Shown here: positions 1 through 6,723 of the stretch, one piece after another | Numbering within the stretch: the stretch's first letter is position 1 | Layout of the letters: every line of letters starts with the position of its first letter | Origin: Sphingomonas bacterium | Lineage (GTDB): Bacteria > Pseudomonadota > Alphaproteobacteria > Sphingomonadales > Sphingomonadaceae | Assembly (NCBI GenBank): GCA_026785645.1 | Contig: JAJAZM010000167.1 | Coordinates: forward strand, 1 to 6,723 | Length of the DNA stretch: 6,723 nt | Direction: 5' to 3' | Notes under the pieces: generated by a model | Databases searched by the model: none | What the model saw: only the letters and a program-made list of their open reading frames with translations | What the model was told of the DNA's origin: nothing | Translations under genes and position numbers: made by a program

Positions 1-2
1 CG

Positions 3-2594
3 ACCACTTTCCGCAATGCGATGTACGACCAGTATAAGGCCAACCGCCCGCCCCCGCCCGACGACCTCATCCCGCAATTCCCGCTGATCCGCACCGCGAC
101 GCGCGCCTTTTCGATCCCGTGCATCGAAACTGCAGGGCTCGAGGCCGACGACATCATCGCTTGCTATACCAAGGCCGCGCTCGCCGCGGGCTGGTCGACG
201 ACGATCGTCAGCAGCGACAAGGATCTGATGCAGCTGATCGAGCCACCGGTGGATGGCAAAGGCGGGGTCGACATGCTCGACACGATGAACGACCGGCGGA
301 TCGACACAGATTATGTCATCGCCAAATTCGGGGTGCCGCCCGAGAAATTGGGCGATGTGCTGGCGCTGATGGGGGACAGCGTCGACAATGTGCCCGGCGT
401 GCCCGGGATCGGACCCAAAACCGCAAGCCAGCTGATCGTCGATTATGGCGATCTGGAGACGGTGCTGGCGTCGACCGACGCGATTAAGAAGCCCAAGCTG
501 AAGCAGTCGCTGATCGACCATGCCGACAATGCGCGATTGAGCCGCCAACTGGTGCGGCTGGTATGCGATGTCGCGCTGCCCGAACCGCTCGAGGATCTGG
601 TGCTGAAGGGTATCCCGCCCGAGCCGCTGCGCGCGTTCCTCGAAGACCAGGGGTTCAAGTCGCTGCTCAACCGCGTCGGCGGGAGCGGCGGCGCGAGCGC
701 CGGCAATGCCGCTGCCGTCATGACGCCATCGGTGGCCAAACCCTTAGCGGAGGCGGAGAAAATCACCGTCGACCGGACCAAATATGAGACGGTGACGAGC
801 ATCGAAGCGCTCGACAAGTGGATCGCCGAGGCGCGGCGCATCGGGTTTGTCGCGATCGATACCGAAACCGACTGCATCGATTGCACGGTGGCGCGGCTGG
901 TCGGGATCAGCCTGGCGACCGCGCCCAACGTGGCCTGTTACATTCCGATCGGGCATGGCGGCGGGGACATGTTTTCGGAAAGTCCCTCGCAGCTTCCCGG
1001 CGAAGCGGTGATGGCCGCGCTCAAATCGCTGCTCGAGGATCCGGCGGTGCTCAAGATTGCGCACAACCTGAAATATGATTGGGTGATGTTCGCCAAGGAT
1101 GGGATCGAAATCGCGCCCTACGACGATACGCTGGTGATGAGCTTCGACCTCGATGCCGGGCGATCGGGGCATGGGCTCGACGAATTGGCCAAGACCCACT
1201 TCGACCATGAGTGCATCGCCTTCAAATCGGTGTGCGGGGTCGGGCAGAAGCAGATCACCTTCGACAAGGTGCCATTGGATGCTGCGACCGAATATGCCGC
1301 CGAGGATGCCGACATTTGCCTGCGCCTGTGGCAGCGACTCAAACCGCGCATCGCCGCCGAGCGGGTGTGCAGGGTCTATCAGATGGTCGACCGGCCGCTC
1401 GCCGCCACCGTCGGGCGCATGGAGCTTCGCGGGATCAAGGTGAACCGCGACTATCTGGCAAAATTGTCGGGCACCTTCGCGGTCGAAATCGCCAAGCTCG
1501 AGGAACAGGTCTACGAGGCCGCCGAGGGCCCGTTCACGATCGGGTCGCCGCAGCAATTGGGCGCAGTATTGTTCGACCGGCTCGGGTTGAAGGGCGGGCG
1601 CAAGGGAAAAAGCGGCCAATATTCGACCGACGTCACCGAACTTGAGCGGCTCGCGGGGGAAGGCGTGCCGGTGGCCAAACTGGTGCTCGACTGGCGGCAA
1701 TTGTCGAAGCTGAAATCGACTTATACCGATGCGTTGCAGGTGCAGATCAACCCCGAGACGGGGCGGGTCCACACCAGCTACAGCCTGTCGGGGGCGCAAA
1801 CCGGGCGGTTGAGTTCGACCGAGCCCAATTTGCAGAACATCCCGATCCGCACCGAGATCGGTCGCCAGATCCGCGATGCCTTTGTCGCTGAACCGGGGCA
1901 TGTGCTGATGAGCGCCGACTACAGCCAGATCGAGCTTCGGCTGGCGGCGCATATGGCCGACGTGCCGCAATTGAAGGCGGCATTTGCGGCGGGCGAGGAT
2001 ATCCACAACATGACCGCGCTCGAGCTGTTCGGGACGGTCGATCGCGATACGCGGGGCCGCGCGAAGACGGTCAATTTCGCGATCCTCTACGGCATTTCGG
2101 CATGGGGCCTGGCCGGGCGGCTGGGGGTCGAGCGCGACGAGGGCAAGGCGATCATCACCCGCTATTTCGAGCGCTTCCCGGGGATCCAGACCTATATCAA
2201 CGACACTTTGAGCTTCGTTCGCGAGCATGGCTATACGCAGACATTGTTCGGGCGGCGGACTCACTTCCCCAATATCCGCGCGAGCAACCCGACGTTCCGC
2301 GCCGGGGCCGAACGCGCCGCTGTCAATGCACCGATCCAGGGGACCAGCGCCGACCTCATCAAGCGCGCGATGAACCGGATGGACGAGGCGCTGGCCGAGG
2401 CGGGGTTGAGCGATGTCCGGATGCTGTTGCAGGTGCATGACGAATTGCTGTTCGAGGTGCCCGAGGGACGCGAGGAGGAAGCGCAGGCGGTGGTGCGGCG
2501 GGTAATGGCCGAAGCCGCGACGCCCACGCTGACGCTCGATGTGCCGCTCGATGTCGAAGTCGGCTGGGGTGCGAACTGGGGCGCGGCGCATTGA
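3..2594 (+). CDS. polA: DNA polymerase I (5'-nuclease, 3'-5' exonuclease and polymerase), N-terminus cut by window edge
   Basis: Pol I fills gaps and removes RNA primers in lagging-strand replication and excision repair. The frame is open to the left edge; residues before the ATG at 21 (TTFRNA) already match the family, so that ATG is internal. By alignment from memory with E. coli Pol I about 66 residues are missing, giving a usual total near 930. Residue numbers here count from the Met at 21. The 5'-nuclease domain (to about 220) has metal ligands in EADD (41-44), SDKD (65-68) and GDSVDN (119, 122), then a helix-hairpin-helix. A Gly/Ala-rich linker follows (about 220-245). The proofreading domain (about 250-445) keeps all its acids: DTE (280, 282), KYD (353), Y425 and D429. 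The polymerase domain has TGRLSS (594-599), motif A SADYSQIELR (Asp633), motif B with R678, K682, F686 and Y690, and motif C QVHDE (Asp807, Glu808). All three activities look intact. The stop overlaps the next gene's start. Confidence 0.97.
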   Translation, partial: TTFRNAMYDQYKANRPPPPDDLIPQFPLIRTATRAFSIPCIETAGLEADDIIACYTKAALAAGWSTTIVSSDKDLMQLIEPPVDGKGGVDMLDTMNDRRIDTDYVIAKFGVPPEKLGDVLALMGDSVDNVPGVPGIGPKTASQLIVDYGDLETVLASTDAIKKPKLKQSLIDHADNARLSRQLVRLVCDVALPEPLEDLVLKGIPPEPLRAFLEDQGFKSLLNRVGGSGGASAGNAAAVMTPSVAKPLAEAEKITVDRTKYETVTSIEALDKWIAEARRIGFVAIDTETDCIDCTVARLVGISLATAPNVACYIPIGHGGGDMFSESPSQLPGEAVMAALKSLLEDPAVLKIAHNLKYDWVMFAKDGIEIAPYDDTLVMSFDLDAGRSGHGLDELAKTHFDHECIAFKSVCGVGQKQITFDKVPLDAATEYAAEDADICLRLWQRLKPRIAAERVCRVYQMVDRPLAATVGRMELRGIKVNRDYLAKLSGTFAVEIAKLEEQVYEAAEGPFTIGSPQQLGAVLFDRLGLKGGRKGKSGQYSTDVTELERLAGEGVPVAKLVLDWRQLSKLKSTYTDALQVQINPETGRVHTSYSLSGAQTGRLSSTEPNLQNIPIRTEIGRQIRDAFVAEPGHVLMSADYSQIELRLAAHMADVPQLKAAFAAGEDIHNMTALELFGTVDRDTRGRAKTVNFAILYGISAWGLAGRLGVERDEGKAIITRYFERFPGIQTYINDTLSFVREHGYTQTLFGRRTHFPNIRASNPTFRAGAERAAVNAPIQGTSADLIKRAMNRMDEALAEAGLSDVRMLLQVHDELLFEVPEGREEEAQAVVRRVMAEAATPTLTLDVPLDVEVGWGANWGAAH

Positions 2595-4141
2595 CCGATA
2601 CTGGGAGCACCGCACCAGCAGCGAAAGCGGCGCCGTCGGCTGACCTGGCGACGCTGGCCCGCGGCGGGCGAATCAATTTCATGGGGTTCGTCATCCGGCT
2701 GATCGCGCGCCTGCCGTTCCTGTTCATCGGCGGGCAGATTTACGGCGCGGCGGCACTCGGGCGGTTCGCTTATGCCGTGCTGATCGTCGAGCTGGCGGCG
2801 CAATTGGCGTCGCTCGGCCTGAAGCGCGGACTGGCTCAGCAACTGGCCGGGGATAGCCGCCCGCATTCGCACATTGTCGCCGATGCGATGCTCACAGCGC
2901 TGTTCGGATCGGTGGTCGGGATGATGATCCTGGGAAGTTTCCCGCAGGCGATGTTCCCCAATAGCGCGATCCACGGCTGGGAATGGGCGCTTCCGGTGAC
3001 GGTGCTGGCGATCGCGTGGACCGACATATCGCTCGCCGCGCTGGCCTATCACAACAATGTTGGTGCGACCGTCCGCGCGCGATCGATCGTCGAGCCGTGG
3101 ACGATCAGCCTAGTCGCCTTCCTGTGGTCCTATTGGTCGCTTCGGGACGGGCTGATCATTGCCTATGTGATTTCGATGATCGCGGCGCTGGTCGCGTCGC
3201 TGATCCCGCTGGCGCGCGAATTCGGCGTTCCGCGCGGGTGGCGGCCGAACCTTGGTTTGAGCTGGCGGACGGCGCGGCGCAACATGCCGCTGGCCGCCGC
3301 CGACGCGGTTGAATGGGGATCGCGGCGGATCGACATTGCGGTGCTCGGCCTGTTTCTCAGTCCTCAATTCGTCGGGGTCTATTATGTCGCGCAGCAGGTC
3401 GCGTCGCTGCCGGCCAAATTGAAGACCAGTTTCGAGCCCGTGCTCGGGCCGGTGATCGCGCGCAACCTTGCCGCCAACGATCTCGGCGCGGTCGCCGCGC
3501 AAGTCCGCCAGGTCGGCTTCTGGATCCTCGCCGCGCAGGCCGGGATCGCGCTTGCGCTGGCGCTTCCCGGCCATGCGGTGATGGCGCTGGTCGGCGCCGA
3601 CTTCACGGTCGGTACCGCGACGCTTGGCTTCCTGCTCGCCGCCGAAGTGATCGCTGCCACGGCGGTGGTTAGCGAAGCCGCGTTAATCTACGTCGCGCGG
3701 CACAAGAATATGGGGATCAGTTTGACCATGCTCGCGCTGCAGGCAGCGTTGAGCGCAATGTTCATTATTGCGATGCGCAAAGTCGGCTGGCCAGAGGCGT
3801 GGCAGGCGACCGGCCCGGCGGCGGCGCTGTGCGTGGCGCTGGGGTTCGCCTCTGTCGCCAAGTCACGCCTGCTCGCCCAGACCATCGGTCACAGCGTATT
3901 GGGCTGGCGCTGGGCGTTGGTCCTGGCGATCGTCGCAGGGTTCGCGGTCGGGCTTCCGGTGCGGCTGTTCCTGCCGCCGCTGGCGCAATTGCTGATCGGG
4001 ATTCCGCTGATCTTCGCCACCTTTGGCTACGTCATCTGGACCCGCGGGTTCGGACGCGAGGATCGATTGTTGTTCAAGATGCGCAAAGCCGACATCGAGG
4101 ATCTCGCCGCAGCCAGCGAGGCGGACAAATTTATCGTCTGA
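2591..4141 (+). CDS. Polysaccharide/oligosaccharide flippase-like membrane protein (MOP superfamily, Wzx type)
   Basis: A 516-residue, strongly hydrophobic protein with about 12-13 predicted membrane segments (by eye near residues 29-48, 57-75, 97-118, 130-150, 167-183, 186-207, 245-262, 307-327, 341-366, 375-396, 405-422, 437-457 and 463-484). Length, segment number, the N-terminal GGR-x-NF-x-GF-x3-RL pattern before the first segment and the basic cytoplasmic loops fit the oligosaccharide flippase family, which moves lipid-linked sugars across the inner membrane for LPS, capsule or exopolysaccharide. The substrate cannot be read from sequence, and no glycosyltransferase gene is in view. The start is a TTG whose bases overlap the polA stop (TTGA, 2591-2594). 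The first in-frame ATG, at 2681, would remove 30 residues including the family-like GGRINF stretch, so I prefer the TTG; only a weak G-rich stretch precedes it. A short charged tail follows the last membrane segment (about 485-516). Other MOP transporters are possible alternatives. Confidence 0.85.
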   Translation: MTDTGSTAPAAKAAPSADLATLARGGRINFMGFVIRLIARLPFLFIGGQIYGAAALGRFAYAVLIVELAAQLASLGLKRGLAQQLAGDSRPHSHIVADAMLTALFGSVVGMMILGSFPQAMFPNSAIHGWEWALPVTVLAIAWTDISLAALAYHNNVGATVRARSIVEPWTISLVAFLWSYWSLRDGLIIAYVISMIAALVASLIPLAREFGVPRGWRPNLGLSWRTARRNMPLAAADAVEWGSRRIDIAVLGLFLSPQFVGVYYVAQQVASLPAKLKTSFEPVLGPVIARNLAANDLGAVAAQVRQVGFWILAAQAGIALALALPGHAVMALVGADFTVGTATLGFLLAAEVIAATAVVSEAALIYVARHKNMGISLTMLALQAALSAMFIIAMRKVGWPEAWQATGPAAALCVALGFASVAKSRLLAQTIGHSVLGWRWALVLAIVAGFAVGLPVRLFLPPLAQLLIGIPLIFATFGYVIWTRGFGREDRLLFKMRKADIEDLAAASEADKFIV

Positions 4142-4150
4142 GCGACGGCC

Positions 4151-5737
4151 TTAGTGACGGAAGTGGCGCATTCCGGTGAAGACCATCGCGAGACCGGCGG
4201 CATCGGCGGCGGCGATGACCTCGTCGTCGCGGATCGATCCGCCGGGCTGGATTACCGCAGTCGCGCCGGCCTCGGCGGCGGTGAGCAAGCCATCGGCGAA
4301 CGGAAAGAAGGCGTCGCTGGCGACTGCCGAGCCGACCGTGCGGGGCTCGCTCCAGCCGTAGAGCTCGGCCGCCTCGCGCGCCTTGATTGCGGCGATTCGG
4401 GCTGAATCGCGGCGGTTCATCTGCCCCGCGCCAATGCCGGCGGTAACCCCGTCTTTGGCATAGACGATGGCGTTGGACTTGACGTGCTTGGTGACGGTCC
4501 AGGCGAACAGGCAATCGGCCATTTCGCGTTCGGTCGGCGCGCGCCTGGTGACTAATTTCAACTGATCGCGGGTGACCCGGCCATTGTCGCGGTCTTGGAT
4601 CAATAGCCCGCCGGCGATCACCGCCACCGTTTGCCCGCCGCGCGCCGGATCGGGCAGCGAACCGGTCAGCAGCAGGCGGAGATTCTTCTTGCGCGCAAAT
4701 GCCGCCTTGGCGTCATCATCGGCATCGGGCGCAACGACGACTTCGGTGAAGATGGCGCAGATCGCTTCGGCAGTCGCGCCGTCGAGCAAGCGATTGACCG
4801 CGACGATCCCGCCGAATGCCGAGACGCTGTCGCATTCGAGCGCGCTGGCCCACGCCTCGACCAAGGTCGTTCCGGTGGCGACGCCGCACGGATTGGCATG
4901 CTTGACGATCACTACCGTCGGCGGGCCGTCGCGAAATTCGGCGAGCAATTCGATCGCCGCATTGGCGTCGTTCAAATTGTTGTAGCTGAGTTCCTTGCCC
5001 TGGACCTGAATTGCCTGCGCGACTCCGGGGGTGGCGGGGCCCATCGGAAGGTAGAGCGCGGCCTTCTGGTGCGGATTCTCGCCGTAGCGAAGATCCATTG
5101 CCTTGGTGCCGACGATGAACCGGCTGGCGGGATAGGCCTGCCCCTGATCGGCGAAGGCGAACCAGCTGGCGATCATCGAATCATAGGCTGCGGTGCGGGC
5201 GAAGGCCTTGGACGCGAGGGTGCGGCGCAAGGCGAGGCTGGTACCGCCCTTGTTCAGCTCAGCGAGCAATTCGGGATAATCGGCGGGATCGGTGACGATC
5301 GCGACAAACGCATGGTTCTTGGCCGCCGAGCGCACCATCGAGGGCCCGCCAATGTCGATATTCTCGATGATCGTGGCGCGGTCGGCGCCCTTGGCGACGG
5401 TCGCTTCGAACGGGTAAAGATTGACCACCACGAGATCGATTGCGCCAATGCCATGCGCCTCCATCGCCGCGACGTGGTCGGGATTGTCGCGCACCGCGAG
5501 CAGGCCGCCGTGAACCATCGGGTGAAGAGTCTTGACCCGGCCGTCCATCATTTCGGGAAACCCAGTCAGTTTGGCAACGTCCCGAACTTCGTGGCCGAGG
5601 TCGCGCAATGCCTTGGCAGTGCCGCCGGTCGAGACCAGCTCGACCCCGGCCCTGGCAAGGCCCGCGGCGAGTGTGTCGAGCCCGCTCTTGTCGGACAGCG
5701 ATAGAAGCGCGCGGCGGACTGGCACGAGGTCGGGCAT
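4151..5737 (-). CDS. purH: Bifunctional AICAR formyltransferase / IMP cyclohydrolase
   Basis: PurH performs the last two steps of de novo purine synthesis in the cytoplasm: formylation of AICAR with 10-formyltetrahydrofolate, then ring closure to IMP. The 528-residue product is almost exactly the length of E. coli PurH (529). The N-terminal MGS-like cyclohydrolase domain (about 1-200) shows RALLSLSDK (9-17), the phosphate-binding STGGT (36-40), GRVKTLHP (66-73, with Lys69) and NIDIGGPSM (126-134). The C-terminal transformylase domain shows LRYGENPHQ (216-224), the catalytic Lys-His pair in VKHANPCG (Lys279, His280), SAFGGI (306-311) and the C-terminal PGGS (498-501) with a terminal RHFRH. The ATG at 5737 is chosen because the family N-terminus begins there and a Shine-Dalgarno AAGGA lies just upstream; the frame remains open further upstream but overlaps the neighbouring gene. 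It lies 16 bases after the heparinase-family stop, suggesting one transcript, and converges on the flippase gene with 9 bases between stops. Confidence 0.97.
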   Translation of the reverse strand: MPDLVPVRRALLSLSDKSGLDTLAAGLARAGVELVSTGGTAKALRDLGHEVRDVAKLTGFPEMMDGRVKTLHPMVHGGLLAVRDNPDHVAAMEAHGIGAIDLVVVNLYPFEATVAKGADRATIIENIDIGGPSMVRSAAKNHAFVAIVTDPADYPELLAELNKGGTSLALRRTLASKAFARTAAYDSMIASWFAFADQGQAYPASRFIVGTKAMDLRYGENPHQKAALYLPMGPATPGVAQAIQVQGKELSYNNLNDANAAIELLAEFRDGPPTVVIVKHANPCGVATGTTLVEAWASALECDSVSAFGGIVAVNRLLDGATAEAICAIFTEVVVAPDADDDAKAAFARKKNLRLLLTGSLPDPARGGQTVAVIAGGLLIQDRDNGRVTRDQLKLVTRRAPTEREMADCLFAWTVTKHVKSNAIVYAKDGVTAGIGAGQMNRRDSARIAAIKAREAAELYGWSEPRTVGSAVASDAFFPFADGLLTAAEAGATAVIQPGGSIRDDEVIAAADAAGLAMVFTGMRHFRH

Positions 5738-5742
5738 GATGG

Positions 5743-5747
5743 TCCTT
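5743..5747 (-). promoter_or_regulatory. Ribosome binding site of purH
   Basis: On the minus strand the bases AAAAGGACC precede the ATG at 5737, placing AAGGA 5 bases upstream of the start codon. It sits in the 16-base gap after the upstream stop and supports this ATG over earlier in-frame starts, which would overlap the neighbouring gene. Confidence 0.75.
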
Positions 5748-5753
5748 TTCAGC

Positions 5754-6722
5754 TCAGCTCGAGCGGCGGATTTGCCAGGCGACGGTCCCGCCGAGCGACG
5801 ATATTTCGCCGACCACCACCAGTTGCTGGGTGTCGATTGCGGCGCCGAGATGATCGATGTTGATGCTTTCCTCAATCGCCAGCATCGCGCCGCGGCAGCG
5901 GAAATTCCACGGCGGCGCGCCGGGTGCGCGAAGGATCGCGCCCATGCCGTCGGCGGTGCGGGTTGCCTCGACCCCCGGGGCTAAGTGGAAGCGGATCGCA
6001 TAGGGTATGTCGGCCTTGATCTTCTTGCGCCCCTTGGGGGTCAATTTGTCCTGGCCGCGCACTTCCTTGCCGTCATTGCCGAGGATCATCGAGCGCTCGT
6101 GAAGAAGTCCGAAGCCGCGGACATAGCCATCGTGGCTGGCGTCCAGCCGGCTCGAATCATTATCCTCGGCGCGGTCGATGACGACGTCGCCGACGCCTTT
6201 GCCAAGCATCCCGTCGTCGAGGATCGCGGTCGAATTGCAATCGTTGAGCGACAGGGTCGAGAACGCTGCGGTGGTGCGAAGCGCGACCACAAGTTCGGGC
6301 GGGAGGTCGCTCGGTACCGGGCCGGGACCGCCGCAATTTACCACCAGCCGCTGCGCGCCGTCGCTCATTTCGAATGCCAGGGTGGAGGCGGTTCCGAGCG
6401 GCGCCATCCGCGCCGGCGGTGGCGGGGCGGCGTCGATCACCACGATCGTGCCGAGCGCGGACAAGCGCTGATAACCCCAGCCGCGCGCGGCCCGGCGCGG
6501 TCGCGCGCGAAGCCCCCCACCGTCGACCAGTGCCCTAATACCCCCCCGGTCGCCGGGCTTTGCCCCCGGCCCCCAGGGCACCGCCCCCACCCCCCACGGC
6601 ACCCCCGGGCCGCTCACTAAAAGCACCGGGACTCCGGCCTCGCGGGCCATCGCCTTCGCGAGGTAGGTCTTGCCGGTGCCCGGGGCGCCCTCGAAGAGCA
6701 GCCCCCGGCGCGCGGTGCCACC
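5754..6722 (-). CDS. Heparinase II/III family protein, C-terminal part only, joined in frame to unrelated sequence at its N-terminal side
   Basis: The frame is open from the right edge to a TGA at 5754. Numbering from the internal ATG at 6650, residues from about 38 to 298 look like the C-terminal beta-sandwich of a heparinase II/III-family polysaccharide lyase: GYQRLSA (59-65), IVVIDAAPPPP (69-79), FEMSDGAQRLVVNCG (93-107), SHDGY (172-176), a GFGLLHERSMIL stretch (179-190) and a C-terminal run of beta strands. Full-length members are about 550-600 residues with an N-terminal alpha/alpha domain; that domain is absent here. Instead the frame passes through a G-rich low-complexity stretch (6540-6608) into an AAA+ ATPase fragment (6609-6722). 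The ATG at 6650 lies inside the AAA+ piece and is not a credible start. The substrate is unknown; lyases of this superfamily cleave uronic-acid polysaccharides, but the alphaproteobacterial purH-linked members are, as far as I know, uncharacterised. It precedes purH by 16 bases, so the two are probably co-transcribed. Confidence 0.75.
   Translation of the reverse strand, partial: GGTARRGLLFEGAPGTGKTYLAKAMAREAGVPVLLVSGPGVPWGVGAVPWGPGAKPGDRGGIRALVDGGGLRARPRRAARGWGYQRLSALGTIVVIDAAPPPPARMAPLGTASTLAFEMSDGAQRLVVNCGGPGPVPSDLPPELVVALRTTAAFSTLSLNDCNSTAILDDGMLGKGVGDVVIDRAEDNDSSRLDASHDGYVRGFGLLHERSMILGNDGKEVRGQDKLTPKGRKKIKADIPYAIRFHLAPGVEATRTADGMGAILRAPGAPPWNFRCRGAMLAIEESINIDHLGAAIDTQQLVVVGEISSLGGTVAWQIRRSS
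6540..6608. repeat. C-rich low-complexity stretch separating the heparinase-like and AAA+ parts
   Basis: The plus strand carries C-runs of five or more at 6541-6547, 6563-6567, 6570-6574, 6584-6588, 6590-6595 and 6602-6606. It also has a perfect 6-base inverted repeat, GCCGGG (6552-6557) with CCCGGC (6565-6570), around a 7-base loop. The translation is Gly/Pro/Trp-rich and resembles no domain. It looks like the GC-rich intergenic repeat type of a high-GC genome rather than coding sequence; the origin is inferred. On the minus strand the G-runs could form a quadruplex. Confidence 0.55.
6609..6722 (-). other. AAA+ ATPase fragment with Walker A motif, running off the window edge
   Basis: Thirty-eight codons from the right edge encode a typical AAA+ nucleotide-binding start: RRGLLFEG, then Walker A GAPGTGKT (6666-6689), then YLAKAMAREAGVPVLLVSG. 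This is the pattern of FtsH-like or related AAA+ proteins, where the Walker A helix is followed by a beta strand ending in V/I-S-G/A. After the VSG the similarity stops: no pore loop or Walker B follows, and the frame enters low-complexity G-rich sequence. It is therefore a truncated piece. The exact AAA+ subfamily cannot be decided from 38 residues. No AAA+ domain is expected at the N-terminus of a heparinase. Confidence 0.7.
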
Positions 6723-6723
6723 C

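Noticed and set aside
744..2615. A 623-codon open frame on the minus strand, antisense to polA
   Set aside because: It lies almost wholly opposite the unmistakable polA coding sequence. Its translation is rich in Arg, His, Pro and Gln with no recognisable domain, as expected for the mirror of GC-biased codons.
4631..5704. A 357-codon open frame on the plus strand, antisense to purH
   Set aside because: It is the mirror of the complete, well-conserved purH gene; its translation is Gly/Arg/Asp-rich with no family resemblance, and no separate signal supports it.
5738..5875. Upstream extension of the purH frame, adding 46 residues
   Set aside because: The extra residues overlap the heparinase-family coding sequence and do not resemble PurH; the ATG at 5737 has a good ribosome binding site and gives the usual family length.
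5985..6620. A 211-codon open frame on the plus strand opposite the heparinase-family gene
   Set aside because: It is a shadow of the minus-strand coding frame, with no domain-like features and a Pro/Arg/His-rich end caused by the C-rich tract.
5754..6650. Taking the ATG at 6650 as the true start of the heparinase-family protein
   Set aside because: That Met lies within the AAA+ helix after Walker A and the frame is open to the edge, so it is an internal codon, not a heparinase start.
6609..6722. A novel ATPase-lyase fusion enzyme
   Set aside because: The AAA+ part lacks Walker B and everything after its first strand, the lyase lacks its N-terminal domain, and the linker is low-complexity. 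Mis-assembly or rearrangement explains this better until spanning reads show otherwise.

Overview
The window reads as a high-GC alphaproteobacterial chromosome segment, most likely from the Sphingomonadales. The grounds are the residue-level character of the proteins, a DNA polymerase I that keeps its proofreading site, and a heparinase II/III-family gene directly upstream of purH, an order I associate with Alphaproteobacteria. No database search was possible, so the taxon is an inference.

Layout: (1) 3-2594, plus strand: polA, DNA polymerase I, cut by the left edge and lacking about 66 N-terminal residues. (2) 2591-4141, plus strand: a multi-pass membrane protein of the polysaccharide/lipid-linked oligosaccharide flippase type. 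It starts at a TTG that overlaps the polA stop by 4 bases. (3) 4151-5737, minus strand: complete purH, the bifunctional last two steps of IMP synthesis, convergent with the flippase gene and only 9 bases from it. (4) 5754-6722, minus strand: the C-terminal part of a heparinase II/III-family protein, 16 bases upstream of purH and probably co-transcribed with it.

The right-hand end is anomalous. Going upstream through the heparinase reading frame, recognisable heparinase sequence stops near 6540. A C-rich (G-rich on the coding strand), low-complexity stretch of about 70 bases follows. Beyond it, still in the same open frame, is a 38-residue piece of an AAA+ ATPase with an intact Walker A motif (6666-6689, minus). 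These parts do not belong together in any family I know. The simplest reading is a chimeric join, either a mis-assembly through a GC-rich repeat or a rearrangement.

Functionally this is mostly housekeeping: DNA repair/replication, envelope glycan export and purine synthesis. All stretches outside genes are shorter than 20 bases. I saw no tRNA, rRNA, CRISPR array, insertion sequence, toxin-antitoxin pair or phage gene, and no convincing previously undescribed system. The one item that deserves real checking is the junction at about 6540-6610.
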